DNA of 29,933 bases from an uncultured Collinsella sp. (GTDB lineage: Bacteria; Actinomycetota; Coriobacteriia; Coriobacteriales; Coriobacteriaceae), in the NCBI GenBank assembly GCA_958407085.1, contig CATYHY010000002.1, forward strand, positions 1 to 29,933, written 5' to 3'. The number at the start of each line of letters is the position of its first letter. Positions within the stretch are counted from its first letter, which is position 1. A model generated the notes under the pieces. That model saw only the letters and a list, made by a program, of their open reading frames with translations. It ran no database searches and was not told where the DNA came from. This document shows positions 1 to 7,034 of the stretch, in pieces. Position numbers and translations under genes: made by a program.

Positions 1-53
1 AGAGCAGGGGACTCTTAATCCCAAGGTCCAGGGTTCGACCCCCTGACGGCCCA
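1..53 (+). tRNA. tRNA-Lys(CUU), 3' part only
   Basis: The window opens inside a tRNA gene. Visible are the end of the D stem (GAGC, 2-5), an anticodon arm with loop CTCTTAA (12-18) giving anticodon CTT at 14-16, a 5-base variable region, a T arm (29-45) with loop TTCGACC, and the acceptor 3' strand ACGGCCC (46-52) plus discriminator A53. The next bases are CCC rather than CCA, so CCA may be added after transcription. The 5' half lies outside the window. The G7-A23 mismatch at the top of the anticodon stem is the only irregularity. Confidence 0.88.
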
Positions 54-142
54 CCCAAAGCATGTTAAAGCGACTGGCTTAGACTGGTCGCTTTTTTTGT
101 TAACCTCACATGGGGTCGAACCCGTCGGGGTGCGGAGCTGAG
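37..142 (+). repeat. direct repeat copy 1: tRNA-Lys tail plus terminator
   Basis: This ~106-bp unit contains the 3' side of the T arm, the acceptor 3' strand, the terminator and about 45 bp of downstream sequence ending GGAGCTGAG. It recurs at 215-319 with roughly one base in ten changed. Copy 1 belongs to the apparently intact tRNA gene. Confidence 0.85.
65..98 (+). terminator. intrinsic terminator of the tRNA-Lys gene
   Basis: An 8-bp stem AAAGCGAC (67-74) / GTCGCTTT (87-94), extended inward by G-U pairs, runs directly into seven T residues (92-98). It sits 12 bases after the tRNA 3' end. Confidence 0.85.
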
Positions 143-214
143 GAAATGCGTAAGCATTTGCCAGCGCAGCGCGCAAGGCGCGAAGCGCCGCAGCGACCGC
201 CTGCGCAGCAGGCT
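143..214 (+). other. spacer with three consecutive short hairpins
   Basis: Between the two direct repeats lie three small perfect stems in a row: AAATGC/GCATTT with a 4-base loop (144-159), GGCGC/GCGCC with a 3-base loop (177-189) and GCCTGC/GCAGGC with a 3-base loop (199-213). No gene is supported here. The arrangement resembles a short non-coding repeat element rather than a regulatory site, but its identity is unknown. Confidence 0.5.
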
Positions 215-319
215 GACCCCCTGACGGCCCACCCAAAGATTGTTAAAGCGACTGGCTCAGGCTGGTCGTTTTTTTGTTGACCACGCATTGGGTCGAACCC
301 GTCGGGGCGCGGAGCTGAG
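215..319 (+). repeat. direct repeat copy 2: orphan tRNA-Lys tail and decayed terminator
   Basis: This second copy of the 37-142 unit lacks any 5' tRNA half, so it cannot make a tRNA. Its terminator-like hairpin (246-275) has lost one C from the lower stem but keeps a run of T. It looks like the product of a tandem duplication, or the far side of a small insertion at the tRNA 3' end. Confidence 0.75.
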
Positions 320-329
320 TAACCTGTAC

Positions 330-404
330 CGTGATTCCCTTAGGGAAAACACGGCTAAAGCCCCGTAGGCGTGTTCTCCTTAGGGGAATCATGCTTACGG
401 GGCT
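330..404 (+). other. long imperfect hairpin with a competing alternative stem
   Basis: Arms 330-353 and 370-393 pair over 24 positions (20 Watson-Crick, 3 G-U and one mismatch if read as plus-strand RNA). The loop segment AGCCCCGTA (359-367) is perfectly complementary to TACGGGGCT (396-404), only two bases past the long stem. The two structures seem sterically exclusive. There is no clear U-tract on either strand. It lies 3' of the flavoprotein gene (minus strand) and 3' of the tRNA (plus strand). It could end transcription, be a cruciform-forming repeat, or be a small structured RNA. Confidence 0.5.
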
Positions 405-450
405 CGATGCATGTTGAGAAGTTGTGATCAAACTCAAAGTGAGAATCGAT

Positions 451-1977
451 TTAGTCTGCTCGATAGTGCGAACCTAAGCTTTCAGTTCGCTTGCGCATGG
501 CTTTGACCATTTCCTGTGCTAGTCGAATCTGCGACTGTAGGCGGGCGAGGGCTGCGATCTCGCTGTCATCGGCATGCGGATTGCTCAGCGCCATGGCCTT
601 GTCTTGCAGGCTTTCAAGCTGTTGCAGGGCCTCGGATAGGCCTGTTTCGGTCCTGTTGATCATGCAAAAGGTGCTCATCGTGTGCCTAAGGCTGTGTGTC
701 AGGCGTTCGGCATCTGTTGTGGCAATGCCGTACTGGGGGAGGGTGATATCCGCCTTCAGGGCCGCCTCAGGCTCTTTCTGCGCTGTGAGGGCTGCCGATG
801 CGCCCGCGATACGTCCGAATACGATGCCGTTGGCGCTTGACAAGCCACCAATGCGGTCGGCGCCGTGCATGCCGCCTGTCGCCTCGCCGCAAGCGTAGAG
901 GCCCTCAACGCCCGTGTGCGCGGTCTTATCGATCTTGATGCCGCCGTTAGCGGCGTGGGCATACATCGCAACGCGCATCTCGTCAGTCGGGGCGATGCCG
1001 TGCTCGTCTTGCAGCCAGGTGGCAAAGGTCTGCACAAACTCTGGGACATCCTCGCGGGGGAAGTCGTAGTGGAGTGCCAGGCCTTCGACACCTGCCTGAT
1101 CGATGACGAGATCGATAGCGCGGGAGGCCAAGCGTGACGTGAAGGGACCATATCCAGAGCGCTGCTCGAGCAGGTCGTTCAGCTTGTCGTCGGCAATATC
1201 TACCGGCTGGTCTACATGCACGTAGCGCCAGGTTTTCTCGTTGAAGACCAAGTTACGCCTGGGCTCGATGAAGCCGGGCATCATCTGCATGAACTCTATA
1301 TTAGTAAGTGTTGCGCCGTGCGCCAGTGCGATGGCCTGCGAGGAGCTGAGCACATCAGCCGACGTAAGGCTGCGCTCGAACAGGCCGCCTGTGCCACCGG
1401 CTGCGATGATCGTGGCCTTGGCAGCAAAGGGCACGATTCGATTTTCAGTAAGGTCGTAGAGTACGGTTCCGGTTATTCTGCCGTTCGTGTCCTCAACAAG
1501 GTCGATAAGCTCATGGCGGGGGAGCAGGCGAATGCCGAGCGACTCGATCCAGGTCGTCAGAGCGTCCTCAAGGGGCTTGCGGGTGAGGCCGCGCCACATG
1601 CGCGTCTTGTGGTCAAAGCAGGGGATAAATTGCTTTTGTTGAGCACTCTTGGCGCTTTGCGGACGCTGGAGCTCAACGCCCAGGTCTTGCTCGAGCCAGT
1701 CAATCGCTTGGGGAATGCCGTGGACGAACGTTTGGACGAGTTCGGGGTCGGCAACGCCGCCGCCGACGGCCAGGATGGTGTCGATGAGGTCCTGCTCGTC
1801 GTCTTCGTCGACGGGACCAATGAGGCCGAGGCCCCAGGTACCCGGGAAAAAGCTCGATCCACTCATGGTCTTGCCGGCGCTTGCCACAGTGACGGTTGCA
1901 CCCGTGCGTGCCGCTTCGATGGCGGCACAAAGGCCCGCAATGCCAGATCCAATTACCAGTACATCAGTCGATTCCAT
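451..1977 (-). CDS. FAD-dependent fumarate reductase / L-aspartate oxidase-type flavoprotein
   Basis: This is a 508-residue cytoplasmic flavoprotein with no signal peptide. The start is the ATG at 1977, preceded by a GAAAGGA ribosome site; longer upstream readings lack one. The N-terminus has the Rossmann FAD motif (VIGSGIAGLCAA, about residues 7-18). The middle has the IIAAGGTGGLFE segment, and the C-terminal half has GLYACGEATGGMHGADRIGG, the second FAD-contact region of the SdhA/FrdA/NadB family. Such enzymes oxidise or reduce C4 dicarboxylates or L-aspartate. Where NadB and FrdA usually read H-(Y/F)-x-x-GG, this protein reads AHAANGGI, so the substrate is unclear. No nadA, nadC or Fe-S subunit gene is adjacent, so nadB is not assigned. 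It is probably a single-gene transcript. In the 180 bp upstream I see no convincing promoter. Confidence 0.85.
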   Translation of the reverse strand: MESTDVLVIGSGIAGLCAAIEAARTGATVTVASAGKTMSGSSFFPGTWGLGLIGPVDEDDEQDLIDTILAVGGGVADPELVQTFVHGIPQAIDWLEQDLGVELQRPQSAKSAQQKQFIPCFDHKTRMWRGLTRKPLEDALTTWIESLGIRLLPRHELIDLVEDTNGRITGTVLYDLTENRIVPFAAKATIIAAGGTGGLFERSLTSADVLSSSQAIALAHGATLTNIEFMQMMPGFIEPRRNLVFNEKTWRYVHVDQPVDIADDKLNDLLEQRSGYGPFTSRLASRAIDLVIDQAGVEGLALHYDFPREDVPEFVQTFATWLQDEHGIAPTDEMRVAMYAHAANGGIKIDKTAHTGVEGLYACGEATGGMHGADRIGGLSSANGIVFGRIAGASAALTAQKEPEAALKADITLPQYGIATTDAERLTHSLRHTMSTFCMINRTETGLSEALQQLESLQDKAMALSNPHADDSEIAALARLQSQIRLAQEMVKAMRKRTESLGSHYRAD

Positions 1978-2160
1978 CGGATTCCTTTCTCGTCTGGCGC
2001 ATTGTCGCACGGGTGATCGGCAATGGGGCCGCAAAGACCCGGCAAATCGGTAAAGGGCAAATATGGCAGGTGGGCGTCATGGACGCTCTGACGCTCCATC
2101 TCATCACATCTTGCATTTCGCCCCAGCTGATATATCGGCATTAGCTACCCTGCGCCAGCG

Positions 2161-2198
2161 CAAACAAAAAGAGCCGCTACCTCGAAAGGTAGCGGCTC
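2161..2198 (-). terminator. intrinsic terminator after the GGGtGRT gene
   Basis: A 12-bp perfect stem (2171-2182 / 2187-2198, loop CGAA) is followed on the minus strand by TTTTTGTTTG. It begins 36 bp past the stop at 2234 and closes the two-gene NifU-like/GGGtGRT unit. Confidence 0.9.
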
Positions 2199-2233
2199 CA
2201 AAGCTCAACTATATGAGCATCGCGCGGGCGCGA

Positions 2234-3238
2234 TTAGGCCTTGAGGGCCTCCTCGACGGCGACAGCGCAGGCGACGGTGGCACCGACCATGGGGTTGTTG
2301 CCCATGCCGATGAGACCCATCATGTCGACGTGCGCAGGCACGGAGGAGGAGCCGGCGAACTGGGCGTCGGAGTGCATGCGGCCCATGGTGTCGGTCATGC
2401 CGTAGGAGGCAGGGCCGGCGCCCATGTTGTCCGGGTGCAGGGTACGGCCAGTGCCGCCACCAGAAGCGACGGAGAAGTACTTCTTGCCAGCCTCGAGGCG
2501 CTCCTTCTTGTAGGTGCCAGCGACGGGGTGCTGGAAGCGCGTGGGGTTGGTGGAGTTACCGGTGATCGAGATGTCGACGTTCTCGTGCCACATGATGGCA
2601 ACGCCCTCGCGGACGTCGTCGGCGCCGTAGCAGTTGACGGCGGCGCGGGGACCATCGGAGTAGGGGATGGTCTCGACGACCTTGAGCTCGCCCGTGAAGT
2701 AGTCGAACTGGGTCTTCACGTAGGTGAAGCCGTTGATGCGGGCGATGATCTGAGCAGCGTCCTTGCCCAGACCGTTGAGGATGACGCGCAGCGGCTTCTT
2801 GCGAGCCTTGTTGGCGTTCAGAGCCAGGCCGATAGCACCCTCAGCGGCAGCGAAGGATTCGTGACCGGCCAGGAAGGCGAAGCACTCGGTGTCGTCGGAG
2901 AGCAGCATAGCGCCCAGGTTGCCGTGGCCCAGACCGACCTTGCGGTCCTCGGCGACGGAGCCGGGAACGGTGAAGGCCTGGATGCCCTCGCCGATGATGG
3001 CGGCAGCCTCAGAAGCGGACTTGGCGCCACGCTTGACAGCGAGAGCGCAACCGAGGGTGTAGGCCCACTCGGCGTTCTGGAAGGCGATGGACTGGGTGTT
3101 GTTGACGATCTCACGCGGGTTGAAGCCCTTGTCGGTGCAGATCTGCAGAGCTTCCTCGAGGGAGGCGATGCCGTTGTCGGCGAGGCACTTGTTGATCTTG
3201 TCAGCGCGGCGCTCGTAACCTTCGAACGTAACAGTCAT
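2234..3238 (-). CDS. GGGtGRT-family protein (function unknown)
   Basis: This 334-residue soluble protein has no signal peptide or membrane segment. I recognise the diagnostic glycine-rich motif GGGTGRT at residues 260-266, followed by a highly conserved-looking stretch (HPDNMGAGPASYGMTD, 268-283) and the C-terminal GLIGMGNNPMVGATVA (308-323). Proteins with this motif are known by it and usually sit next to a NifU-like scaffold, as here; the biochemical role is not established to my knowledge. The ATG at 3238 has a strong AGGGAGGG ribosome site 8 bases upstream. The gene follows the NifU-like gene by 18 bp, so they are one transcription unit, closed by the terminator at 2161-2198. Codon use is strongly biased toward C/G-ending codons, which suggests abundant expression. 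Inference: a partner or client in Fe-S or sulfur metabolism. Confidence 0.85.
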   Translation of the reverse strand: MTVTFEGYERRADKINKCLADNGIASLEEALQICTDKGFNPREIVNNTQSIAFQNAEWAYTLGCALAVKRGAKSASEAAAIIGEGIQAFTVPGSVAEDRKVGLGHGNLGAMLLSDDTECFAFLAGHESFAAAEGAIGLALNANKARKKPLRVILNGLGKDAAQIIARINGFTYVKTQFDYFTGELKVVETIPYSDGPRAAVNCYGADDVREGVAIMWHENVDISITGNSTNPTRFQHPVAGTYKKERLEAGKKYFSVASGGGTGRTLHPDNMGAGPASYGMTDTMGRMHSDAQFAGSSSVPAHVDMMGLIGMGNNPMVGATVACAVAVEEALKA

Positions 3239-3256
3239 AGTTATTTCCCTCCCTTT

Positions 3257-3991
3257 CTACTCGTGAACCGGGAACACGCTGGCGACGGAGTGAGTCTCCT
3301 CGTCGGTGCGCGGGTCGATGTACTTGGCAGCGTTCTCCCACTGACCATAGTGGCCCATAGCGCCAGCGATGGCCTCCTCGGGGGTCTTGCCGGCCTTGAC
3401 GGCGTCGGTGAACTTGCCGAGGTTCAGGAACTCGAATGCGATGATCTCGTTCTTGTCGTTGAGAGCCATGCGGGTGACGTAGCCCTGAGCGAGCTCGAGG
3501 TAACGAGCGCCCTTGGCCTTGGTGCCGAACATGGTGCCGACCTGAGAGCGAAGGCCCTTGCCGAGGTCGTCGAGGGAGGCGCCCACGGGCAGGCCGCCCT
3601 CGGAGAACGCGGTCTGGCTGCGGCCGTAAACGATCTGCAGGAAGATCTCGCGCATAGCAACGTTGATGGCGTCGCAGACGAGGTCGGTGTTGAGGGCCTC
3701 GAGGATGGTCTTACCGGGAAGGATCTCGGAAGCCATGGCGGCAGAGTGGGTCATACCCGAGCAGCCGATGGTCTCAACGAGGGCCTCCTCGATGATGCCG
3801 TCCTTGACGTTCAGCGTGAGCTTGCAGGCGCCCTGCTGAGGTGCGCACCAACCCACACCGTGCGTAAGACCGGAGATGTCGGAAATCTCCTTAGCCTGGA
3901 CCCACTTGCCCTCCTCGGGGATGGGTGCGGGGCCGTGGTATGCACCCTTGGCAACGGGGCACATGTTCTCCACTTCCTGTGAGTACTGCAT
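3257..3991 (-). CDS. NifU-like iron-sulfur cluster assembly scaffold protein
   Basis: This 244-residue protein belongs to the NifU/IscU-like scaffold group. The start is the ATG at 3991, 5 bases after GGAGAGG; the reading frame runs further upstream without a ribosome site. Cysteines lie at 11, 49, 56, 77 and 106. The ETIGCSGMTHSAAMASEIL stretch (73-91) is the equivalent of the NifU/SufU GC-x-(A/S) cluster-ligand loop. The C-terminal third (from about residue 125) is an extension not found in classical IscU or SufU, and resembles the form that pairs with GGGtGRT proteins. It is distinct from the SUF scaffold SufU encoded at 5282-5716, so this genome region has two scaffold-type proteins. Role (inference): assembling or transferring Fe-S clusters to an unknown target together with the downstream GGGtGRT protein. 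Confidence 0.82.
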   Translation of the reverse strand: MQYSQEVENMCPVAKGAYHGPAPIPEEGKWVQAKEISDISGLTHGVGWCAPQQGACKLTLNVKDGIIEEALVETIGCSGMTHSAAMASEILPGKTILEALNTDLVCDAINVAMREIFLQIVYGRSQTAFSEGGLPVGASLDDLGKGLRSQVGTMFGTKAKGARYLELAQGYVTRMALNDKNEIIAFEFLNLGKFTDAVKAGKTPEEAIAGAMGHYGQWENAAKYIDPRTDEETHSVASVFPVHE

Positions 3992-4394
3992 GCCTCTCCT
4001 CTCTATCGTGTTGGCGTCCCGTCTGGGGGCCGTGGCTGGCGATTGCCGGGCGACCCTTCGAAAGGGACATGACATGCAGCCCTTATAATACCGCGAAATG
4101 CACGGAATATTCGGCGAACGGCTCAGTTTTCGTAGCGAGAAGTCCGGAAGTTTTAATTGAAACGGTTTAACTCTATGTTCTGTGGTCGCGAACTTCCGTA
4201 GAGGGGGTCCGTCTTGGGCAAGCTATTGGTCAGCTCTTGTAAGCATTGCGGGGGTTGACCTGTTGCAACGGTGCCGTTCGCCGCCTGATTACTGCCTTTG
4301 GCCGCGCGAGTGTATTGTTTTGCGTGAATGTTTTGATGGCACGCTTCAATCGTGCTGTATTGGATGGCAAGCAGATCCCGGCGAAGGGAGCGCC
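3992..4394. promoter_or_regulatory. 403-bp divergent intergenic region between NifU-like and transposase genes
   Basis: No gene is supported here. On the minus strand TATTAT (4085-4090) is a plausible -10 for the NifU-like/GGGtGRT unit, giving a leader of about 85 nt, but no good -35 stands at 16-18 bp. Around 4151-4170 there is an AT-rich stretch with the small palindrome AAACGGTTT (4160-4168), which could be an operator for either side. The reading frame of the transposase is open back to 4182, but that part has no ribosome site and no recognisable domain, so I treat it as untranslated. Confidence 0.35.
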
Positions 4395-5204
4395 ATGCAG
4401 CGCGTTTGGAGAACGGTTACCGGCTTTTACCATGTCTGTGCCCGCGGTACGGGCAAGCGGCTCATCTTTGAGGGCGATGACGACCGGTGGGAGTTTTTGG
4501 AGCTGATGCGCAAGTGCTGCCGCGAGGAGGGCGTGACGGTTATCGCCTGGTGCCTTATGGGCAATCACGTGCATTTGGTGCTTGCAGATTACGAGGACAG
4601 GATGAGCGCGGCGATGCACCGTCTGCTTTTGACGTACGCGCGGCGGTTCAATAAACGCACGGGGCGCACAGGCCATCTGTTCCAGAACCGTTTTGACCGG
4701 CGTTCGCTCGATACCGATTGGCAGGTGATGGAGGCTATTCGCTCCGTACACGCCGATCCGCAGGAGGTGGGCATCAGTCTCATTGAGCGTTATCCCTGGA
4801 GCAGCTTTGCGGAGCATTTGTGCGCTTACGACGGTGACGCGGCCGATGTCGCGAGGGGATTTTCTGATCCTTCTTGCGTGCTTGAGCTTTTTGGTTCTGC
4901 CGAGGGCTTTATTGCCTATTCGCTTTCGGCGCCCGACGGCAGTGAGCCAGCGCTGTGCGATATGAAAGAGACGGAGTGGGAACGCCACGCCTTTGCCAAC
5001 AAGTTGGCGAAGGAGCTAGGGGTTCCGCTCAACGGGGTTAAAACTGTACCACCGGCGCAGCGCGATACCGTTATTGTTGGATTGAACAATGCCGGCTTTA
5101 CAGTGCGTCAGATTGAGCGGTATACCGGGATTGGCAAAAGTACCGTCTCTCGTATCGTGCGCACTTATGCTCAGGTGGACGCGCAGGTCGAGGGATCGAA
5201 ATAA
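4395..5204 (+). CDS. Y1 (HUH) transposase, RAYT-like, with C-terminal helix-turn-helix
   Basis: This 269-residue protein is of the REP-associated tyrosine transposase / Transposase_17 type. The HUH metal-binding motif is GNHVHLVL (H58, H60). YARRFNKRTGRTGHLFQNRF (81-100) is the typical family segment, with Y81 a candidate catalytic tyrosine. SVHADPQEVGI (117-127) corresponds to the usual Y-I-H-x-N-P-V-x-A-G block. Residues about 225-258 (NNAGFTVRQIERYTGIGKST) form a helix-turn-helix, which fits DNA recognition. The ATG at 4395 follows GGGAG by 4 bases. Known RAYTs cut single-stranded DNA at short palindromes (REPs) and are often domesticated single-copy genes. No IS-type terminal repeats frame this gene, which supports a RAYT rather than an insertion sequence. 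A palindrome-like repeat lies 60 bp downstream at 5265-5300. Confidence 0.83.
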   Translation: MQRVWRTVTGFYHVCARGTGKRLIFEGDDDRWEFLELMRKCCREEGVTVIAWCLMGNHVHLVLADYEDRMSAAMHRLLLTYARRFNKRTGRTGHLFQNRFDRRSLDTDWQVMEAIRSVHADPQEVGISLIERYPWSSFAEHLCAYDGDAADVARGFSDPSCVLELFGSAEGFIAYSLSAPDGSEPALCDMKETEWERHAFANKLAKELGVPLNGVKTVPPAQRDTVIVGLNNAGFTVRQIERYTGIGKSTVSRIVRTYAQVDAQVEGSK

Positions 5205-5210
5205 AGGCAG

Positions 5211-5252
5211 AAAAGAAAATGGCCGAACCGCTCTTAGTCAAGCGATTCGGCC
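5211..5252 (-). terminator. terminator at the end of the suf operon
   Basis: Arms GGCCGAACCGCT (5221-5232) and AGCGATTCGGCC (5241-5252) pair over 12 positions with one mismatch. On the minus strand the stem is followed by ATTTTCTTTTC, a T-rich tract. It begins 29 bp past the sufU stop. On the plus strand the downstream side is only mildly T-rich, so it may weakly serve the transposase gene too. Confidence 0.7.
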
Positions 5253-5264
5253 AACGAAATTCTT

Positions 5265-5300
5265 AAGATTTGGGATAAATACTACTGATTATTTTGCCCC
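5265..5300. repeat. copy C of a ~35-bp palindrome-like repeat shared with the suf promoter region
   Basis: This stretch spans the sufU stop codon. It aligns with 10694-10729 at about 30 of 36 positions with one 1-base indel: both begin AAGATTTGGGA and end with TATTTTG plus C-rich bases. A third, weaker relative is at 10651-10685. Confidence 0.6.
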
Positions 5301-5716
5301 TCGAGCATGCCGTCGAGGGTGCGCCAGGCGAGCTCGGCGCATTTGACGCGGGCGGGCATGTGCGAGATGTCCTGAAGCTGGGCGGCCTCGTCCAGGTCTT
5401 CCAGGTCTTCCTCGGAGAGCTGCTCGCCGCGGATCATGGCGAGGAAGAGCTCTGCCAGGCGGTGAGCTTCCTCGACGGTCTCGCCGGTGATGAGGTCGGC
5501 CATGATGTCGGCACTGGCCTGGCTGATGGCGCAGCCGTGGCCGGTAAAGGAGGCCTCCTCGATCACGTTGTTCTCGACACGTAGCTGCAGGGTGAGCTCG
5601 TCTCCGCAGCTGGGGTTGATGCCGTCGTGCTCGTGCGTGGGAGCATCCATCTCGTACTTATAGTCGGGGTGCGAGTTGTGCTCCATAAATGTGGTGGAGG
5701 TGTACAGATTACCCAT
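5282..5716 (-). CDS. sufU: SufU, zinc-dependent sulfur-transfer/scaffold protein of the SUF system
   Basis: SufU is a 144-residue IscU-fold protein that accepts persulfide sulfur from SufS in Gram-positive bacteria. The expected zinc/sulfur ligands are all present: C37 and D39 in NPSCGDEL, C62 in GHGCAISQASADIM, and C126 in ARVKCAELAW. The insertion between the second and third cysteine that marks SufU from IscU is present. The ATG at 5716 lies inside the end of sufS (the genes share 8 bp, ATGGGTAA), so translation is probably coupled. The frame is open further upstream but that part only shadows sufS. It is the last gene of sufCBDSU. The N-terminus carries a His/Asp/Glu-rich stretch (about 12-31) of unknown meaning. 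Confidence 0.95.
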   Translation of the reverse strand: MGNLYTSTTFMEHNSHPDYKYEMDAPTHEHDGINPSCGDELTLQLRVENNVIEEASFTGHGCAISQASADIMADLITGETVEEAHRLAELFLAMIRGEQLSEEDLEDLDEAAQLQDISHMPARVKCAELAWRTLDGMLEGQNNQ

Positions 5717-7034
5717 TGAACGTGCTCCAAACGTGATGCAGGCCGGCGATGAACTTGTCGATGTCGGCCTTGTCGTTGTAGAAGGCCACGCTGGCGCGGC
5801 AGCAGGCAAGGTTCTCGACGCCCAGCCAGGTAAGCAGCGGCTGCGCGCAGTGGTGACCGGCGCGGATGCAGACGCCGTCCATGTCCATGATGCTAGCGAC
5901 ATCGTGCGGATGGATGCCCTTGACGTTAAAGCTTACAACGCCGTGGTGGTTGTCCCAATAGATGGAGCCGATGATCTGGACAAAGTCGAGCTGCATGAGT
6001 TCGCCCATCAGATAGTGGACGAGTGCCCGCTCGCGGGCCTGGATGTTCTCGTAACCCACCGTGTTGACCAGGTAGTCGAGTGCTGCACCCGTGGCGAAGA
6101 TGCCGGCGGCGTCCTGCGTGCCGGCCTCGAATTTCTCGGGAACGGGCGCCCAGATGGCGTCCTGCTCGGTGACCGAGTCGATCATCTCGCCGCCGGTGAG
6201 CATGGGCGGCATGGCGTTGAGCAGGTCCATTTTGCCCCACAGCACGCCGATGCCCATGGGGCCCATGGCCTTGTGCGCGCTAAAGGCAAAGAAGTCGGCG
6301 CCCAGGTCGGCCACATCGACCGGCATGTGCGGCAGCGACTGTGCACCGTCGACGACCAGGTAGCCGCCGTACTTGTGCACGAGCTTGCCGAGGTTCTTGA
6401 CCGGGTTCTCGACGCCCAACACGTTGGAGACCTGACCCACGGCCAGAATCTTGGTCTTGGGACCAACCTTGGCAAGAACCTCCTCGGTGGTGAGCTGACC
6501 GGTCTTGGTGGGGTAGAGGTAGACGAGCTTGGCGCCGGTCTCGCGGCAGACCTGCTGCCACGGAATCAGGTTGGAGTGGTGCTCCATGATGGTGATGACG
6601 ACCTCGTCGCCCGGCTCGAGGACTGTGGGTGCAAAGCTCTTGGCGACCAGGTTGAGCGACTCGCTCGTGTTGCGGGTGAAGACGACCTCGTTGGCCTGGG
6701 CAGCGCCGATGAGGTCGGCGATCTGCTGGCGCACCTTCGCGATAGCCTCAGTGGCCTCGACGGACAGCGAGTACAGGCCGCGCAGAGGGTTGGCGTTCAT
6801 GCGCTGGTAGAAGTCGCGCTCGGCGTCGAGCACACAGGCAGGACGCTGCGCGGTGGCGGCACTATCGAGGAAGGCGATCTCGGGGTGCTGCTGGAACAGC
6901 GGGAACTGGCCCTTGTAGGGGTTAGTCTCGATGTCCACAGTGGGCCAGCCGCGCGAGGCCTCGTCGCTGGCGTCGAGCTCCATAGGCTCCGGTGCGGTAC
7001 AGGTGTCGCATTTAACGTGCTCGGTGTCGATCAT
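5709..7034 (-). CDS. sufS: SufS, group II cysteine desulfurase
   Basis: This PLP enzyme removes sulfur from cysteine as a persulfide and passes it to SufU. Family landmarks are all present: MEHHSNLIPW (150-159) near the cofactor ring, DGAQ (229-232), the PLP lysine K255 in FSAHKAMGPMGIG, and the catalytic C396 in RAGHHCAQPL. At 441 residues it is about 30-35 longer than typical SufS. The excess is an N-terminal tail with a C-x-x-C (C9, C12) and an acidic stretch before the usual start of homology around residue 35. The ATG at 7034 overlaps the sufD stop (ATGA), the normal pattern in this operon, which supports the long start. Fourth gene of the operon. Confidence 0.96.
   Translation of the reverse strand: MIDTEHVKCDTCTAPEPMELDASDEASRGWPTVDIETNPYKGQFPLFQQHPEIAFLDSAATAQRPACVLDAERDFYQRMNANPLRGLYSLSVEATEAIAKVRQQIADLIGAAQANEVVFTRNTSESLNLVAKSFAPTVLEPGDEVVITIMEHHSNLIPWQQVCRETGAKLVYLYPTKTGQLTTEEVLAKVGPKTKILAVGQVSNVLGVENPVKNLGKLVHKYGGYLVVDGAQSLPHMPVDVADLGADFFAFSAHKAMGPMGIGVLWGKMDLLNAMPPMLTGGEMIDSVTEQDAIWAPVPEKFEAGTQDAAGIFATGAALDYLVNTVGYENIQARERALVHYLMGELMQLDFVQIIGSIYWDNHHGVVSFNVKGIHPHDVASIMDMDGVCIRAGHHCAQPLLTWLGVENLACCRASVAFYNDKADIDKFIAGLHHVWSTFNG

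Noticed and set aside
109..142. Minus-strand GGGTTCGACCC suggesting another tRNA
   Set aside because: Only three pairs of the T stem form and no other tRNA arms follow; it is part of the duplicated flank.
2063..3982. Long open frame on the plus strand (639 codons)
   Set aside because: It is antisense to two well-recognised genes with strong ribosome sites; its product is low-complexity Val/Gly/Ala/Leu sequence typical of a shadow frame in GC-rich DNA.
4182..4394. 71-codon N-terminal extension of the transposase frame
   Set aside because: No ribosome site at 4182, no domain similarity, and a well-placed GGGAG before the ATG at 4395 where family homology begins.
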